Of a DNA stretch of 64,000 bases, positions 28,302 to 37,451 are shown one piece after another. The DNA is taken from positions 98,783 through 162,782 of the forward strand of contig SVPP01000002.1 of the NCBI GenBank assembly GCA_015065765.1. Direction: 5' to 3'. A program made the translations under genes and the position numbers. The notes below the pieces were generated by a model. The model worked only from the letters and a program-made list of their open reading frames with translations. It was not told the DNA's origin and did no database searches. Numbering within the stretch: the first letter of the stretch is position 1; every line of letters starts with the position of its first letter. The stretch comes from Oscillospiraceae bacterium (GTDB taxonomy: Bacteria; Bacillota; Clostridia; Oscillospirales; Acutalibacteraceae).

Positions 28302-28928
28302 TTATTTCTCTTCAATTTGTTTTTTGAGTTTTTTGATTTCTTCTTCAAGACGGTTTATTTCCTGTGCTACCGGGTCAGGAATATGAATCTGGTCGAGGGT
28401 GTCAACGCGGTTACCGTTGACCTTGACAACTCTTGCGGGAACACCGACAGCAGTGCTGTTCTCAGGAATATCGTGAAGAACAACTGCTCCTGATGCAATG
28501 TTTGTGTTGCTGCCGATTGTAAGGGGTCCCAAGACTTTCGCGCCTGAGCCGATAAGCACATGGTTGCCGATTGTGGGATGTCGTTTGCCTGTATCTTTAC
28601 CCGTACCGCCAAGGGTTACGCCCTGATAGACGATAACATCGTCGCCGATTTCCGTAGTTTCACCGATAACAACACCTGTGCCGTGGTCGATAAAAAATCT
28701 TTTGCCGATTTTAGCAGCAGGGTGGATTTCTATGCCTGTTTTTCTTGCCGCACGCTGAGAAACGTAACGAGCGAGAAAATAGAACTTTCTGTGATAAAGC
28801 TTATAAGCAAGTCTGTGTGCTCTGATTGCTTTGAGACCGGGATAAAGAAGAAGTATTTCAATTGCAGAACGAGCTGCAGGGTCTCTTTTTTTCACACATT
28901 CAATGTCTTCTTTTATCTGTTTAAACAT
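28302..28928 (-). CDS. cysE: Serine O-acetyltransferase
   Basis: A 208-residue hexapeptide-repeat enzyme making O-acetylserine, the precursor of cysteine. Left-handed beta-helix repeats span about residues 65-180, with the catalytic DHGTGVVIGETTEIGDDV and the acceptor-loop region GGTGKDTGKRHPTIG. The final 20 residues are a coiled-coil-like charged helix. First gene of cysE-cysS, preceded by AAGGAGG. It is regulated by the leader T-box, linking cysteine synthesis to tRNA-Cys charging. Confidence 0.96.
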   Translation of the reverse strand: MFKQIKEDIECVKKRDPAARSAIEILLLYPGLKAIRAHRLAYKLYHRKFYFLARYVSQRAARKTGIEIHPAAKIGKRFFIDHGTGVVIGETTEIGDDVIVYQGVTLGGTGKDTGKRHPTIGNHVLIGSGAKVLGPLTIGSNTNIASGAVVLHDIPENSTAVGVPARVVKVNGNRVDTLDQIHIPDPVAQEINRLEEEIKKLKKQIEEK

Positions 28929-28949
28929 AGTTTCGCCTCCTTATAAATA

Positions 28950-29175
28950 AAAATCTCCGTTGTCATGAGACAACGGAGGCGATCAGTCGCGGTTCCACTC
29001 CTGTTTATAACTCGATTGCTGATAACGGTGCATTACTCCGCAGGGCGATACTGAGAAAACTGTTCCCACCCCGTGCTGACAGGTGCATTTCGCCAAGTCG
29101 CATAAAGCATCTTCCACCAAATGATGCTCTCTCTTTGTATACGATATTTCGGTTACTTCTCCTGATAAACGCATT
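28950..29175 (-). promoter_or_regulatory. T-box leader, probably Cys-specific
   Basis: The minus-strand leader carries the T-box sequence AGGAGTGGAACCGCG near 29001-28987. It is followed by a terminator with arms CTCCGTTGTC and GACAACGGAG (28978-28955) and a T-run. Upstream are the long stem I segments. A TGC triplet in GAAATGCACC near 29085 is a likely specifier for cysteine, which fits the cysE-cysS operon. Uncharged tRNA-Cys would favour antitermination. A TATAAT at 29199-29194 marks the promoter. Confidence 0.9.
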
Positions 29176-29225
29176 TGAAAACCTATTACTACCATTATAT
29201 CATAAGTTTGAAAAAATTTCACTAC

Positions 29226-29786
29226 TTATTTTGAAAAATCTATAACTTTTACAGCTTGAACAATATAGATTGCACCTGAAATAAATGTAATTGCTGCAAT
29301 TACCCACATTGCAATGTTAGATGCGGTGATAAGATACTGAAAAGGTACAAATCGGATATCTGCAAGGAGCATAACAGCACCTGAAACCACCATCTGAGTT
29401 GCTGTTTTGATTTTGCCCCATATATTTGCTGGGATAACAACATTCTGTACAGTTGCAATCATTCTCATACCCGTAACTGCAAATTCTCTTGTCAATATAA
29501 TCATAAGTACCCATATGTTGCAAAGCCCGTACTGCATGAAGCCCAGAAGTGCTGCTGTTGTAAGCATTTTGTCTGCAAGCGGATCAAGGAGCTTGCCGAG
29601 ATTTGTAACCTGATTGTTTTTTCTTGCAAGTTTACCGTCTACAAAGTCAGTTATGCTTGCTGCTGTGAAAATGATAAAAGCCCATAAAAAGTGGTGAGGG
29701 ATGTTTTTGGCCATGAGAAACACCAAAAAAATCGGTGCCATAAAAATTCTGATAACTGTCAATAAATTAGGAATGTTAAATTTCAT
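29226..29786 (-). CDS. pgsA: CDP-diacylglycerol-glycerol-3-phosphate 3-phosphatidyltransferase
   Basis: A 186-residue integral membrane enzyme making phosphatidylglycerol phosphate. The CDP-alcohol phosphotransferase signature is present as SITDFVDGKLARKNNQVTNLGKLLDPLADK, given here only as the pattern D-x2-D-G-x2-A-R-x8-G-x3-D-x3-D spread over residues 45-80. Several hydrophobic helices surround it. The start at 29786 follows AGAGGTG; the earlier in-frame ATG at 29804 lies inside rimO. It sits ten bases after the rimO stop. Confidence 0.93.
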   Translation of the reverse strand: MKFNIPNLLTVIRIFMAPIFLVFLMAKNIPHHFLWAFIIFTAASITDFVDGKLARKNNQVTNLGKLLDPLADKMLTTAALLGFMQYGLCNIWVLMIILTREFAVTGMRMIATVQNVVIPANIWGKIKTATQMVVSGAVMLLADIRFVPFQYLITASNIAMWVIAAITFISGAIYIVQAVKVIDFSK

Positions 29787-29796
29787 ATCGCACCTC

Positions 29797-31134
29797 TTAA
29801 TCAATGTTTTCTCTGCCTATAAGATCGTAATCCTGCAGGTCTGTAATCATAACCTCTGCAAAATCACCTTCTTCGTAGGAATTTTCCGATGTGAAATATA
29901 TGATTGTATCAATTTCAGGGGCATCCATGTAGCTTCTGCCCATGTAGCAGTCAAGATATCCGTCATATCCTTCTACGAAAACTTTCAGAACCCTGCCCAT
30001 AAGCTCTTCGTTTTTCTCGTCTACGATAGTTCTCTGAAGCTCCATAATGTTTTCGCCACGGTCAACCTTTGTCTGTTCGTCAACCTGATTTTCAAAGCTG
30101 TATGCGGGTGTGCCTTCCTGCGGTGAATATGCAAAACAGCCAAGTCTGTCAAAACGCATATCACGAACAAATTCAGCGAGAGTTTCAAACTCTTTTTCGC
30201 CCTCGCCGGGGAAGCCTGTGATAAATGTTGTTCTGATAACAACATCGGGCATGTAGCTTCTGATTTTGTTTATAAGTTCACGGAGAGTTTTGTCGTCTCC
30301 CGTTCTGTTCATAAGCTTCAGAACTTTGCCGTCTGCATGCTGGAGAGGAAGGTCAATATAATGAACAATTTTCTCATTATCACGCATAACCTGGAGAAGC
30401 CTGTCAGTGATTCTGTCGGGATAGCAGTAGAGAATTCTTATCCACTCGATGCCGTCAATTTCGCAGAGTTTTTCAAGCAAATCTGCTAATTTCGGTTCGC
30501 CGTACAAATCTTCGCCGTATCTTGTGGTATCCTGTGCCACAACAATAAGCTCTTTGACACCTACGTCTGCAAGTTGTTTTGCTTCTGAAATTATTTCTTC
30601 TTCCTTGCGGCTTCTGAAATCACCCCTGATATCAGGAATTGCGCAGTATGTGCATCTGTTTGAGCAACCTTCGGCAATTTTCAGATATGCCCAGTGGTCA
30701 GGAGACAGAAGATGTCTTGCACCATCGAGAGGCAGGTCGCATTTTGGTCTGAAATAGGCTTCTCTGCTTCCTTCCACAGCTTTTCTGCAGATGTCTGCAA
30801 TATCACCATTTGAGCCAATACCTACAACCGCATCAATTTCGGGAAATTCCTTCAGAATTTCTTCTTTATACACTTCGCTGAGACAGCCCGTCACAACAAC
30901 AGCCTGTGTCTCGCCATCTTTTTTCATTTCTATCGCATCGAGAATATTCTCAATGGCTTCACGTTTTGCCTCGTCAATAAAGCCACAGGTGTTGACGATT
31001 ATAACGTCAACCGCCCCATCGGACATATCTGAGAGCTCAAAGCCGTTTTCTTCAAGTCGTGCGATGATCATTTCGGCATCAACCTGATTTTTAGGACAGC
31101 CCAGAGAAATCAAAGCAGCTCTTAATTTATCCAT
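29797..31134 (-). CDS. rimO: Ribosomal protein S12 methylthiotransferase
   Basis: A 445-residue radical-SAM methylthiotransferase with two iron-sulfur clusters. It has the N-terminal UPF0004 domain (LGCPKNQVDAE and NTCGFIDEAK supply Cys ligands), the radical-SAM CxxxCxxC in CSNRCTYCAIP, and a C-terminal TRAM domain. The CPKNQVD form and the SPQEGTPA region favour RimO over the tRNA enzyme MiaB. The start at 31134 follows GAGGAAA. Part of the recA-recX-rimO-pgsA gene string. Confidence 0.93.
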   Translation of the reverse strand: MDKLRAALISLGCPKNQVDAEMIIARLEENGFELSDMSDGAVDVIIVNTCGFIDEAKREAIENILDAIEMKKDGETQAVVVTGCLSEVYKEEILKEFPEIDAVVGIGSNGDIADICRKAVEGSREAYFRPKCDLPLDGARHLLSPDHWAYLKIAEGCSNRCTYCAIPDIRGDFRSRKEEEIISEAKQLADVGVKELIVVAQDTTRYGEDLYGEPKLADLLEKLCEIDGIEWIRILYCYPDRITDRLLQVMRDNEKIVHYIDLPLQHADGKVLKLMNRTGDDKTLRELINKIRSYMPDVVIRTTFITGFPGEGEKEFETLAEFVRDMRFDRLGCFAYSPQEGTPAYSFENQVDEQTKVDRGENIMELQRTIVDEKNEELMGRVLKVFVEGYDGYLDCYMGRSYMDAPEIDTIIYFTSENSYEEGDFAEVMITDLQDYDLIGRENID

Positions 31135-31142
31135 AAATTTCC

Positions 31143-31763
31143 TCACCATTCGTCAGTTTCGTCTGATATATCAAATTCGGAAAGCGCAGCTCTGATGTCG
31201 GAATAGGAGTAGCCCAGCCTTTGCAGTGCGGCGATTACCTGCCGTCTGCCTTTTTCATCTGAAAGCTTGCGTGCATATTTTCTTTCCACTAAATTAATTA
31301 TACTTTCTTTTGAGTCAAAGTCAAGAGAGAAAATAACACTTTCTATTATATGGGAAGAAATACCTTTGAGTCGTAGTTCATTTTTTACACGGGAAATGCC
31401 GTACTTTTTTCTTTCGATAAGCTCTCTTGCGTACATTTCTGCAAATGCCTCATCGTCAATTAAGCCGAGCTCTGCCGCTTTGTGAGCGACAGCCTCGGCT
31501 GTTTCTTGTGAATATTTACGTCGGAGCTTTACTATAAGCTCTTTCTGAGAATGACTTCTCAGTGAAAGGAGATCAAGGGCTTTCAGCCATGCTCTTCTCA
31601 TTTCGATGTCTTCCCGGAGCTCTTCTAAATCTTCTTCGTCTATTTCTTTTATGCGGCACCATCGGGATGTAAACCAGAATTCACTGTCAACGGTGAGAGA
31701 ATATTCACCGTCAAGAAAAATATGAATTTTATTTTCTCTGCCGTTTTTTGTGCTGAGTTTCAT
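31143..31763 (-). CDS. recX: RecX regulatory protein
   Basis: A 206-residue helical protein that modulates RecA filaments. Three-helix RecX repeats are visible: LLSLRSHSQKELIVKLRRK, then AAELGLIDDEAFAEMYARE with ERKKYGISRVKNELRLKGI, and finally RQVIAALQRLGYSYSDIRAAL. Its start codon overlaps the recA stop (TAATG), indicating translational coupling, which is the usual order recA-recX. Confidence 0.93.
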   Translation of the reverse strand: MKLSTKNGRENKIHIFLDGEYSLTVDSEFWFTSRWCRIKEIDEEDLEELREDIEMRRAWLKALDLLSLRSHSQKELIVKLRRKYSQETAEAVAHKAAELGLIDDEAFAEMYARELIERKKYGISRVKNELRLKGISSHIIESVIFSLDFDSKESIINLVERKYARKLSDEKGRRQVIAALQRLGYSYSDIRAALSEFDISDETDEW

Positions 31764-32866
31764 TATTCGTCATCTTCCACAAGGATATCAATAGCAGCTC
31801 TTGCTTTTTCCTTGGTGATTGATTTGGTAACAGGCTCTTTTTTGTCAGCGGTCTTGGGAGATTTTTGCTCAGCCTCTGCAACTTCATTTTTCTTAGCCTT
31901 AATAAGATCTTCGATTTCTTTAGCGAATTCGGGAGTTTTCTCGATATAATCTTTTACGTTATCTCTGCCCTGTCCGAGACGTGTTTCGCCATATGAGAAC
32001 CATGCACCACTCTTCTTGATGATACCCATTTCAACCGCCATGTCGAGAATTTCACCGCATTTTGAAATTCCTTTACCGTACATGATATCAAATTCTGCAG
32101 TTGTGAAAGGGGGAGCCACCTTGTTTTTAACAATTTTAACTCTTGTTCTGTTACCGATAATTTCGTTACCTGCAGCCTTGAGCTGTTCAACCTTACAAAC
32201 TTCCATACGGATTGATGCATAGAACTTAAGTGCACGGCCACCTGTTGTAACCTCAGGATTACCGTAGATTACGCCGACTTTTTCACGCAGCTGATTGATG
32301 AAAACAATAACTGTGTTTGACTTTGCAACCGCGGGAGCAAGCTTTCTCAGAGCTTGTGACATAAGTCTTGCGTGGAGGCCTACATGTGAATCGCCCATTT
32401 CGCCGTCGATTTCTGCACGGGGAACGAGAGCTGCAACTGAGTCCACAACAATAACATCAATTGCACCTGAACGGACGAGAGCCTCTGTAATTTCAAGGGC
32501 CTGTTCACCGCTGTCGGGCTGTGCAACAAGAAGAGAGTCAATATCAACGCCAAGGTTTTTAGCATAAACCGCATCAAGAGCATGTTCAGCGTCTACGAAC
32601 GCAGCTTCACCGCCTGCCTTCTGTGCTTCAGCAACAACATGCAGTGCAAGAGTTGTTTTACCTGAAGATTCAGGACCGTAAATTTCAATAATTCTTCCCT
32701 TGGGAAGACCACCGATACCTGTTGCAGCATCGAGAGAGATTGAACCTGTTGAGATAGCCTCAATGTTTGCATTTGCACTCTGTCCCAGACGCATTACGGC
32801 ACCTTTACCGTACTGTTTTTCAATCTGAAGCAAAGCGGTTTCAAGAGCTTTTTGTTTATCAGCCAT
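31763..32866 (-). CDS. recA: Recombinase RecA
   Basis: A 367-residue ATP-dependent strand-exchange protein and SOS co-protease. Walker A is GPESSGKTT, Walker B lies in [12 protein letters not shown], and the L1/L2 regions include [18 protein letters not shown] and [17 protein letters not shown]. The C-terminal tail is long, charged and Lys/Glu-rich. Preceded by GGAGG, with a LexA-like box between the promoter and the start. Confidence 0.98.
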   Translation of the reverse strand: MADKQKALETALLQIEKQYGKGAVMRLGQSANANIEAISTGSISLDAATGIGGLPKGRIIEIYGPESSGKTTLALHVVAEAQKAGGEAAFVDAEHALDAVYAKNLGVDIDSLLVAQPDSGEQALEITEALVRSGAIDVIVVDSVAALVPRAEIDGEMGDSHVGLHARLMSQALRKLAPAVAKSNTVIVFINQLREKVGVIYGNPEVTTGGRALKFYASIRMEVCKVEQLKAAGNEIIGNRTRVKIVKNKVAPPFTTAEFDIMYGKGISKCGEILDMAVEMGIIKKSGAWFSYGETRLGQGRDNVKDYIEKTPEFAKEIEDLIKAKKNEVAEAEQKSPKTADKKEPVTKSITKEKARAAIDILVEDDE

Positions 32867-32885
32867 TTTTCATTCCTCCGTTTGG

Positions 32886-32937
32886 TGTACAAATGTTCGA
32901 TTGCATTCATTATACATTAACCTTGAGAAAAAATCAA
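32886..32937 (-). promoter_or_regulatory. recA promoter with LexA-like SOS box
   Basis: Minus-strand TTGATT (32937-32932), 17 bases, TATAAT (32914-32909). Just downstream CGAACATTTGTACA (32899-32886) matches the Gram-positive LexA box CGAAC-N4-GTTCG in its left half, with a degenerate right half. Binding there would cover the transcription start. Confidence 0.7.
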
Positions 32938-32981
32938 TACTTATTTGAAAATAATTGAGCAAAGTCCGGATAATGGGACAA

Positions 32982-33010
32982 TTGAAAAATCTTTCCATAT
33001 ATGATAGAAT
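32982..33010 (+). promoter_or_regulatory. Promoter of tetR gene at 33042
   Basis: TTGAAA (32982-32987), 17 bases, TAGAAT (33005-33010). Confidence 0.65.
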
Positions 33011-33041
33011 AAAATAATCAAAGATGCAGTGAGGATATTTT

Positions 33042-33626
33042 ATGGGCAGGAAGATGAACAGAAATACGAAAAGTAAAATTGTTACAGCGGCATGGAAGCT
33101 TTTCTATGAGCAAGGCTATGACAATACTACCGTTGAGGAAATTATATGGGAATCGGGTACATCGAAGGGTTCTTTCTACCATTATTTTGACGGCAAGGAT
33201 GCACTTCTTGGTTCTCTTGCATACCTTTTTGATGAAAAGTATGAAGAGCTGGCAAAAGGTCTTGATGACGAAACAAACAGACTTGATTTTCTTTTTTATC
33301 TCAATGCAGAACTTTTTGAAATGGTTGAGAGCAGTATTGATATTGACCTTCTCACGAGGCTTTATTCAACTCAGCTTACTACGAGAGGTCAGAGCCATCT
33401 TCTTGACCATAACAGATACTATTATAAGCTTCTCAAAAAGATTGTAACGGAAGGTCAGTCAAGAGAGGAAATCACAAAGGATTATACAGTTTCTGAAATT
33501 GTCAGACTTTACGCTATGAGTGAGAGGGCACTTCTCTATGACTGGTGTCTGAATCACGGAGAATATCCGCTAAAGGAATACTCGCAAAAGACAATGAGAT
33601 TGTTCCTCGGCGGAATGAAAGTCTGA
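33042..33626 (+). CDS. TetR/AcrR-family transcriptional regulator
   Basis: A 194-residue repressor-type protein. The helix-turn-helix covers about residues 28-50 (TVEEIIWESGTSKGSFYHYF, the standard TetR signature). The rest is helical ligand-binding domain with no recognisable effector motif. It stands alone with its own promoter, divergent from recA, and ddh follows 94 bases later with a separate promoter. The target genes are not evident. Confidence 0.88.
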   Translation: MGRKMNRNTKSKIVTAAWKLFYEQGYDNTTVEEIIWESGTSKGSFYHYFDGKDALLGSLAYLFDEKYEELAKGLDDETNRLDFLFYLNAELFEMVESSIDIDLLTRLYSTQLTTRGQSHLLDHNRYYYKLLKKIVTEGQSREEITKDYTVSEIVRLYAMSERALLYDWCLNHGEYPLKEYSQKTMRLFLGGMKV

Positions 33627-33659
33627 AAGAAAAAACTTGCAGAAATGTTGAAAAAATTA

Positions 33660-33687
33660 TTGCATTTTTCACTTATCGGAGTATAAT
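33660..33687 (+). promoter_or_regulatory. ddh promoter
   Basis: TTGCAT (33660-33665), 16 bases, TATAAT (33682-33687). Confidence 0.65.
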
Positions 33688-33720
33688 AATAAATATTAAA
33701 ATTTTAAAGAGGCGAGAAAT

Positions 33721-34701
33721 ATGAAAATAGCAATTTATGGCTATGGTAATTTGGGTAAGGGCGTTGAAAAAGCTATACGCCAGAATGATGATATGGAGCT
33801 TTTCGGCGTTTTTACAAGAAGAAATCCCGACAGTCTGAAAATTATGACAGAAGGTGTGGGCGTTTATTCATCAGACGATATTGAGAAATATAAGAATGAA
33901 ATTGATGTGCTCATCATTTGCGGAGGCAGTGCAACAGATCTTCCCGAAATGACACCTGCACTTGCAAAAAATTTCAATGTTATTGACTCTTTTGATACAC
34001 ATGCAGATATACCTGCTCATTTCGCACGAGTGGACAAGTCTGCAAAAGATGGCGGAAAAACAGCAGCCATTTCTGTTGGTTGGGATCCCGGTATGTTTTC
34101 ACTTAACAGACTTTATTCAAATTCAATTCTTCCCGAAGGTAAGGATTATACTTTCTGGGGCAAGGGCGTAAGTCAGGGACATTCAGACGCAATCAGACGA
34201 ATTGAGGGTGTTCTTGATGCAAGACAGTACACATGTCCTGTTGAAGAAGCAATGGAAAGAGTAAGAAACGGTGAAAACCCTGAACTTACGACAAGGGAAA
34301 AGCATACAAGACTGTGCTATGTTGTTGCAGAAGAGGGTGCAGATTTAGCACGCATTGAAAACGAAATCAAGACCATGCCGAAATACTTCTCTGACTACGA
34401 TACAACAGTGAATTTTATTTCACAGGAGGAGCTTGACCGCGACCATAAGGGAATCCCTCACGGAGGATCCGTAATCCGCACAGGTGTAACGGGAATTAAT
34501 GGTGAAAACAAACATGTTATTGAGTACAAGTTGAATCTCGATTCTAACCCTGAATTTACTGCAAGTGTTCTTGTGGCATATGCAAGAGCAGTTTACAAGC
34601 TCAATAAAAAAGGTGAAACAGGTTGCAAGACTGTTTTCGATATTGCTCCTGCAGATTTATCGCCTATGTCACATGAAGAAATGATTTCACATTTACTTTA
34701 A
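33721..34701 (+). CDS. ddh: meso-Diaminopimelate dehydrogenase
   Basis: A 326-residue NADP-dependent enzyme that aminates tetrahydrodipicolinate directly to meso-diaminopimelate, the one-step branch of lysine and peptidoglycan precursor synthesis. The N-terminal Rossmann motif is YGYGNLGKGVE. VGWDPGMFSLNRLY, FWGKGVSQGHSDAIRR and the C-terminal HVIEYKLNLDSNPEFTAS are typical of the family. RBS is weak (GAGGCG). A terminator follows. Together with the lysine-riboswitch transporter it points to a cell that both makes and imports lysine. Confidence 0.94.
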   Translation: MKIAIYGYGNLGKGVEKAIRQNDDMELFGVFTRRNPDSLKIMTEGVGVYSSDDIEKYKNEIDVLIICGGSATDLPEMTPALAKNFNVIDSFDTHADIPAHFARVDKSAKDGGKTAAISVGWDPGMFSLNRLYSNSILPEGKDYTFWGKGVSQGHSDAIRRIEGVLDARQYTCPVEEAMERVRNGENPELTTREKHTRLCYVVAEEGADLARIENEIKTMPKYFSDYDTTVNFISQEELDRDHKGIPHGGSVIRTGVTGINGENKHVIEYKLNLDSNPEFTASVLVAYARAVYKLNKKGETGCKTVFDIAPADLSPMSHEEMISHLL

Positions 34702-34712
34702 TAAAATAAAAA

Positions 34713-34743
34713 ATCCTCCTGAAATTCAGGAGGATAATTTTTT
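34713..34743. terminator. Bidirectional terminator between ddh and fba
   Basis: Arms ATCCTCCTGA and TCAGGAGGAT, flanked by an A-run and TTTTTT. Confidence 0.88.
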
Positions 34744-34753
34744 GTTTATTTTC

Positions 34754-35689
34754 TTATGCTTTGTCGCCGCAGCCGAGAACTGTTTCAATTTTGTGTGAAA
34801 CAACGCCTTCGATAGCATCTCTTGCGGGTGTGAGGTACTGTCTGGGGTCGAAGTGCTTGGGATTCTCGCTGTAGTGCTTACGGATAGCAGCTGTCATTGC
34901 GATACGGATGTCTGAGTCAACGTTGATTTTGCAAACTGCCATTGATGCTGCTTCGCGGAGCATTTCTTCGGGAATACCGATAGCATCGGGCATTTCGCCG
35001 CCGTATGCGTTGATTGTCTTAACGTCATCCTGATTAACTGATGAAGCACCGTGGAGAACGATGGGGAAACCGGGGAGCTTTTCTTCAACAGCCTTGAGGA
35101 TGTCGAAACGAAGCTGGGGTTTCTGACCGGGCTTGAACTTGTATGCACCGTGGCTTGTGCCGATAGCGATTGCAAGTGAATCAACACCTGTTCTTGTTAC
35201 GAAATCGTAAACCTGATCGGGATCTGTGAAGTTTGCATCTTCTTCGCTTACGTTAACGTCATCTTCAATACCTGCAAGCTGACCGAGTTCGCCTTCAACA
35301 ACACAGCCGTGTGCATGAGCGTAATCAACAACCTGCTTTGTGAGAGCTACGTTTTCTTCGTAGGGAAGGTGTGAACCGTCGATCATAACTGATGTGAAGC
35401 CGCCGTCGATGCAAGCTTTACATGTTTCGAAGTCGGGGCCGTGATCAAGATGAAGAGCGATGGGAAGACCTGTTTCTTCTGCAGCAGCCTTAACCATAGC
35501 AACAAGGTAGCCGTGTGAAGCATATTTTCTTGCACCTGCGGAAACCTGAAGGATAACGGGAGAGTTGTGCTTTTTAGCAGCTCTTGTGATACCCTGGATG
35601 ATTTCCATGTTGTTTACGTTGAAAGCACCTACAGCGTAACCGCCTTTGTAAGCGTCTTCAAACATCTTTTTAGTAGTAACTAATGGCAT
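34754..35689 (-). CDS. fba: Class II fructose-1,6-bisphosphate aldolase
   Basis: A 311-residue zinc-dependent aldolase of glycolysis and gluconeogenesis. Motifs: ALHLDHGPDFETCKACIDGGFTSVMID (read as the HLDHG zinc site plus FTSVMIDGS), VEGELGQLAG, IAIGTSHGAYKF and VLHGASSV. The final helix carries RDAIEGVVSHKIETVLGC. The start at 35689 follows AGGAGTGA; the longer frame to 35737 overlaps the promoter. It is monocistronic, consistent with a constitutively strong gene. Confidence 0.96.
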   Translation of the reverse strand: MPLVTTKKMFEDAYKGGYAVGAFNVNNMEIIQGITRAAKKHNSPVILQVSAGARKYASHGYLVAMVKAAAEETGLPIALHLDHGPDFETCKACIDGGFTSVMIDGSHLPYEENVALTKQVVDYAHAHGCVVEGELGQLAGIEDDVNVSEEDANFTDPDQVYDFVTRTGVDSLAIAIGTSHGAYKFKPGQKPQLRFDILKAVEEKLPGFPIVLHGASSVNQDDVKTINAYGGEMPDAIGIPEEMLREAASMAVCKINVDSDIRIAMTAAIRKHYSENPKHFDPRQYLTPARDAIEGVVSHKIETVLGCGDKA

Positions 35690-35728
35690 TGTTATCACTC
35701 CTGATAAATTAATATTTTTATGGTTAGT

Positions 35729-35757
35729 ATTATACACTATATTGTGCCCGATGTCAA
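35729..35757 (-). promoter_or_regulatory. fba promoter
   Basis: Minus-strand TTGACA (35757-35752), 17 bases, TATAAT (35734-35729), both perfect. Confidence 0.9.
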
Positions 35758-35805
35758 AGCAAAAGATGAAATTATTAAAAATTTATCAAAGTATATAAAA
35801 CAGGG

Positions 35806-35834
35806 TTGATATTTTCTGAAAAAAGAGTTATAAT
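35806..35834 (+). promoter_or_regulatory. Promoter of lipoprotein gene
   Basis: TTGATA (35806-35811), 17 bases, TATAAT (35829-35834). Confidence 0.8.
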
Positions 35835-35879
35835 GTATGAGCGATAAATTGCAAAAAATATTTTGGAGGAAAATTTAAC

Positions 35880-36839
35880 ATGAAGAAATTACTTGCACTT
35901 CTTATGGCAGGCATCATGCTTTTCGCTTTTGCAGCTTGTGGCGGTAACGGTGAAGAGGAAACAACAACAAACCCCGAAGAAATCACAACTGAAGCTCCCG
36001 CAAACGCTGATGTTGAGGAAACAACAGCAGATGAGGAAGAAACAGAAGAGGTTACTGAAGTTGTAACAAACGACGAAGGCGAAGCTGTTACAGACAAAGA
36101 CGGTGATGTTGTAACAGAAAAAGTAACAGAAAAAGAAGAAAAAACAGACAAGACTGAGAAACCTTCTAAAGAAGATTCAAAGAAGCCCACACAGTCAACT
36201 TCAAAGAAACCATCATCAACAGCAGAAATTGTTGAATATTTCAACAAGGCTGTAAATGGTGTTAAGACAGGTGCAAAATCAGTTAAGCAGCACTCAATCG
36301 TAAACTACCTTGCATCTCCCACAAAGATCGGTGACGGACTCAGCGGTATTTACAAGATGCTTGGCGGTGACGACTGGCTCGACGGAATGCTCCAGTCAAA
36401 CAGCACAGGTGAAGCTACATACACAGGTTCAGATATCAAAAAGAACTTCCCCGTTGAAAACGAATCATGGGCAAGTAAGCTTACAGCTTCTGACGTTTCA
36501 TCTGCTACATGCACAGAGAAAGACGGCGTTTATACAATTAAAATCGTAACAAAGGCTGACGCTAAAACAACAACTGTTAAACATGGTCAGGGCCACAATC
36601 CCAAAGTATTCAGCGTAGTTCTTCCTGCTACAATCAACGAAAACATCCCCGGTATTGCTAAGGGTATTACAGGTGACGTTGCTATGAACTATCCCTCAGG
36701 TTCAGCTACAATTACGGTTGATGCAGCAACAGGTCATGTTCTTACAGCTTTTTACGATGCACACTGGACAATCAACTTTGACAAGATGGCTACAAGCCTT
36801 CCCTTCGCAACAAAGTTTACTTACACAATCAACTGGTAA
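35880..36839 (+). CDS. Lipoprotein of unknown function with acidic Thr-rich linker
   Basis: A 319-residue protein with a lipoprotein signal (FAFAAC, lipidated Cys at about residue 20). Residues 21-115 are a low-complexity linker rich in Glu, Thr and Lys, presumably spanning the cell wall. The folded part (about 117-319) alternates strands and ends AKFTYTINW-like, with ATITVDAATGHVLTAFYDAH. I do not recognise the family. The single-gene unit has a strong promoter, AGGAGG and a terminator, so it is probably well expressed. Confidence 0.82.
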   Translation: MKKLLALLMAGIMLFAFAACGGNGEEETTTNPEEITTEAPANADVEETTADEEETEEVTEVVTNDEGEAVTDKDGDVVTEKVTEKEEKTDKTEKPSKEDSKKPTQSTSKKPSSTAEIVEYFNKAVNGVKTGAKSVKQHSIVNYLASPTKIGDGLSGIYKMLGGDDWLDGMLQSNSTGEATYTGSDIKKNFPVENESWASKLTASDVSSATCTEKDGVYTIKIVTKADAKTTTVKHGQGHNPKVFSVVLPATINENIPGIAKGITGDVAMNYPSGSATITVDAATGHVLTAFYDAHWTINFDKMATSLPFATKFTYTINW

Positions 36840-36855
36840 GCAAATTTGATTAATC

Positions 36856-36887
36856 AGCGGTAATTCTTGCGGGAATTACCGCTTTTT
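36856..36887 (+). terminator. Terminator of the lipoprotein gene
   Basis: Arms AGCGGTAATTC and GAATTACCGCT followed by TTTTAT. Confidence 0.85.
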
Positions 36888-36931
36888 ATGTTGCGTTTTT
36901 CGTGTAATTTATGAATTTATTTGAAAAAGAC

Positions 36932-36960
36932 TTGATTATATTTTCATTTTAGTTTATACT
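36932..36960 (+). promoter_or_regulatory. yajC promoter
   Basis: TTGATT (36932-36937), 17 bases, TATACT (36955-36960). Confidence 0.7.
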
Positions 36961-36996
36961 ATCATAGTACACTTTGGAAAAGAAAGGAAAATTAAA

Positions 36997-37422
36997 ATGC
37001 TTTATAATGCACTCAGTTTGTTCGGCAACGCTTCAGGCGAAGGCGGAAAACAGTCAATGCTCCCCATGCTTCTTATTATGGCAGGTCTTTTTGTTCTTAT
37101 GTATTTCACATCAATCAGACCCCAGAAGAAGAGACAGAAGGAAGAACAGCAGCTTCGTGAAAACCTCCAGATCGGTGACGAAATCACAACAATCGGCGGT
37201 ATCATGGGCAGAATCGTAACAATCAAAGAAGATTCTATCATCATCGAAACAGGTGCTGACAGAGTTAAAATGAGAATTATGCGTTGGGCTGTTCAGACTA
37301 ACAACACTGCAACAGAAAAACTCCAGGCTGAAAGAGAAGCTGCTAAGAAAGCTCAGGAAGAAGCTAAGCAGGCAAGAATCGAAGAAGCTAAGGACAGAAA
37401 AAACAAGAAAAAGGAAGACTAA
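36997..37422 (+). CDS. yajC: Preprotein translocase subunit YajC
   Basis: A 141-residue single-pass membrane protein of the Sec-associated YajC family. One helix (about 22-40) is followed by the hallmark FTSIRPQKKRQKE and the beta domain LQIGDEITTIGGIMGRIV. The C-terminal third is a highly charged Ala/Glu/Lys helix that is longer than in most YajC proteins. It acts with SecDF at the membrane. The start follows AAAGGAAA. secDF and tgt, frequent neighbours elsewhere, are absent here. Confidence 0.92.
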   Translation: MLYNALSLFGNASGEGGKQSMLPMLLIMAGLFVLMYFTSIRPQKKRQKEEQQLRENLQIGDEITTIGGIMGRIVTIKEDSIIIETGADRVKMRIMRWAVQTNNTATEKLQAEREAAKKAQEEAKQARIEEAKDRKNKKKED

Positions 37423-37451
37423 TTTCAGTTTTCTGCATAAGAAAGAAAAAT

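Noticed and set aside
28983..29222. A 79-codon leftward open frame upstream of cysE
   Set aside because: It lies across the T-box stems and -10 box and has no ribosome site; the conserved bases are explained by the RNA structure.
35828..36247. A 139-codon leftward open frame rich in Ser and Val opposite the lipoprotein gene
   Set aside because: It mirrors the low-complexity Glu/Thr linker codons of the real gene, has no ribosome site and covers that gene's promoter.
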